Below, in pieces: positions 5,368-5,780 of a stretch of DNA of 5,780 nt. Each line of letters opens with the position of its first letter. Position 1 is the stretch's first letter. The notes beneath the pieces are model-generated. The model saw only the letters and a program-made list of their open reading frames with translations. It had not been told where the DNA came from and made no database searches. This DNA comes from Clostridia bacterium (GTDB lineage: Bacteria; Bacillota_A; Clostridia; Oscillospirales; CAG-272). A program made the position numbers and the translations under genes. Location of the stretch: assembly GCA_017414605.1 (NCBI GenBank), contig JAFQLG010000065.1, positions 1 to 5,780 on the forward strand. Reading direction: 5' to 3'.

Positions 5368-5698
5368 AAGAAATGCAAACGATAAAAAGCCAAGCCAACA
5401 GTGCGGTGATCAGTGACGTAACGTTGATCGCGGGAAGTGCCGCAACCACACCTATCAAAGAAAATACGCAAATTATGATGCCGAATATTCTGCATTTTTC
5501 CTTTTTCATTCCAAAAAGACCGAATATACCTGCAAGCAGTGTCAAAATTCCAACTCCCGCAGATATCATTGCGCCAACGTCCAGCGCTACTACCGCCTGA
5601 AATGCCTGAATGGGCGAATATATACCCCAGATGATATAAATTATACTGATCAATATCTTAAGTACGTTCTTGGTGTTCTTTTTCATTTTCTTTGCCAT
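5366..5698 (-). CDS. Small four-helix membrane protein of unknown function
   Basis: I do not recognise this 110-residue protein. The N-terminus is lysine-rich (MAKKMKKNTKNVLK). Four hydrophobic segments follow at roughly 12-34, 41-63, 69-88 and 92-109. The basic loop MKKEKCR (64-70) between segments 2 and 3 and the basic N-terminus both point to a cytoplasmic N-terminus and an even number of crossings. Gly and Ala in the second segment suggest tight helix packing. No catalytic motif is visible, and the first segment reads as a membrane anchor rather than a cleaved signal. Coding is supported by GAGGAG (5705-5710) six bases before the ATG, a consensus promoter and a matching terminator. It appears monocistronic. 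The stop codon overlaps the T-run of the terminator on the other strand. Confidence 0.85.
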   Translation of the reverse strand: MAKKMKKNTKNVLKILISIIYIIWGIYSPIQAFQAVVALDVGAMISAGVGILTLLAGIFGLFGMKKEKCRIFGIIICVFSLIGVVAALPAINVTSLITALLAWLFIVCIS

Positions 5699-5733
5699 AC
5701 CGTTCTCCTCTCAAAAGATAATCTTGTAGATAC

Positions 5734-5762
5734 ATTATACCGCATTTTGCGAAATTTGTCAA
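5734..5762 (-). promoter_or_regulatory. Consensus sigma-A promoter of the small membrane protein gene
   Basis: On the minus strand TTGACA (5757-5762), a 17-bp spacer and TATAAT (5734-5739) match consensus at all 12 positions. The transcript would start near 5727, with a leader of about 28 bases. The spacer holds a short palindrome, CGCA-AAA-TGCG (5741-5751), which could be a binding site or chance. Confidence 0.9.
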
Positions 5763-5780
5763 TAAGGCAAAAAAGCGGAA

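Overview
The window looks like chromosomal DNA of a low- to mid-GC Clostridia-type Firmicute, possibly an uncultured gut lineage. Four things suggest this: an RNase M5 gene, which is typical of low-GC Gram-positives; strong AGGAG-type ribosome sites; near-consensus sigma-A promoters with 17-bp spacers; and an intergenic palindrome (CCCTCAG...AGCTCCCTT...AAGGGAGCC) of a type I recall as common in gut Clostridia. No phage, transposase, integrase or CRISPR gene is present. The protein-coding part is ordinary housekeeping. The unusual part is the first 500 bases.

Left end (1-490): a complete tRNA-Glu(CTC) with encoded CCA and a long perfect terminator hairpin is followed by two head-to-tail copies of a 147-bp unit. 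Each copy can fold into the same three-way junction: an outer stem of 11 pairs plus one G.A mismatch, a short hairpin, and a long hairpin. Junction linkers are the same in both copies, while both inner stems differ between copies by paired changes that keep base pairing. The ends of the unit resemble the tRNA T-arm in inverted orientation. A clostridial REP-like palindrome and a remnant of the unit follow, and the remnant runs into the promoter of the next gene.

Middle (490-4174): a HAD-family hydrolase gene on the plus strand converges on a leftward set of three genes: a U32-family, TrhP-like tRNA hydroxylation protein, uppP (undecaprenyl-diphosphatase) and rnmV (RNase M5). The convergent ends share one bidirectional terminator. 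uppP and rnmV are tightly coupled: the rnmV ribosome site overlaps the uppP stop codon. The three leftward genes cover tRNA wobble modification, cell-wall lipid carrier recycling and 5S rRNA maturation, so this is a growth-related housekeeping set.

Right end (4175-5780): a divergent promoter region separates the U32 gene from a Gfo/Idh/MocA sugar-type oxidoreductase gene, which has a cre/LacI-like palindrome between its promoter and ribosome site. A second bidirectional terminator separates it from a convergent gene for a 110-residue, four-helix membrane protein of unknown function, driven by a fully consensus promoter near the right edge.
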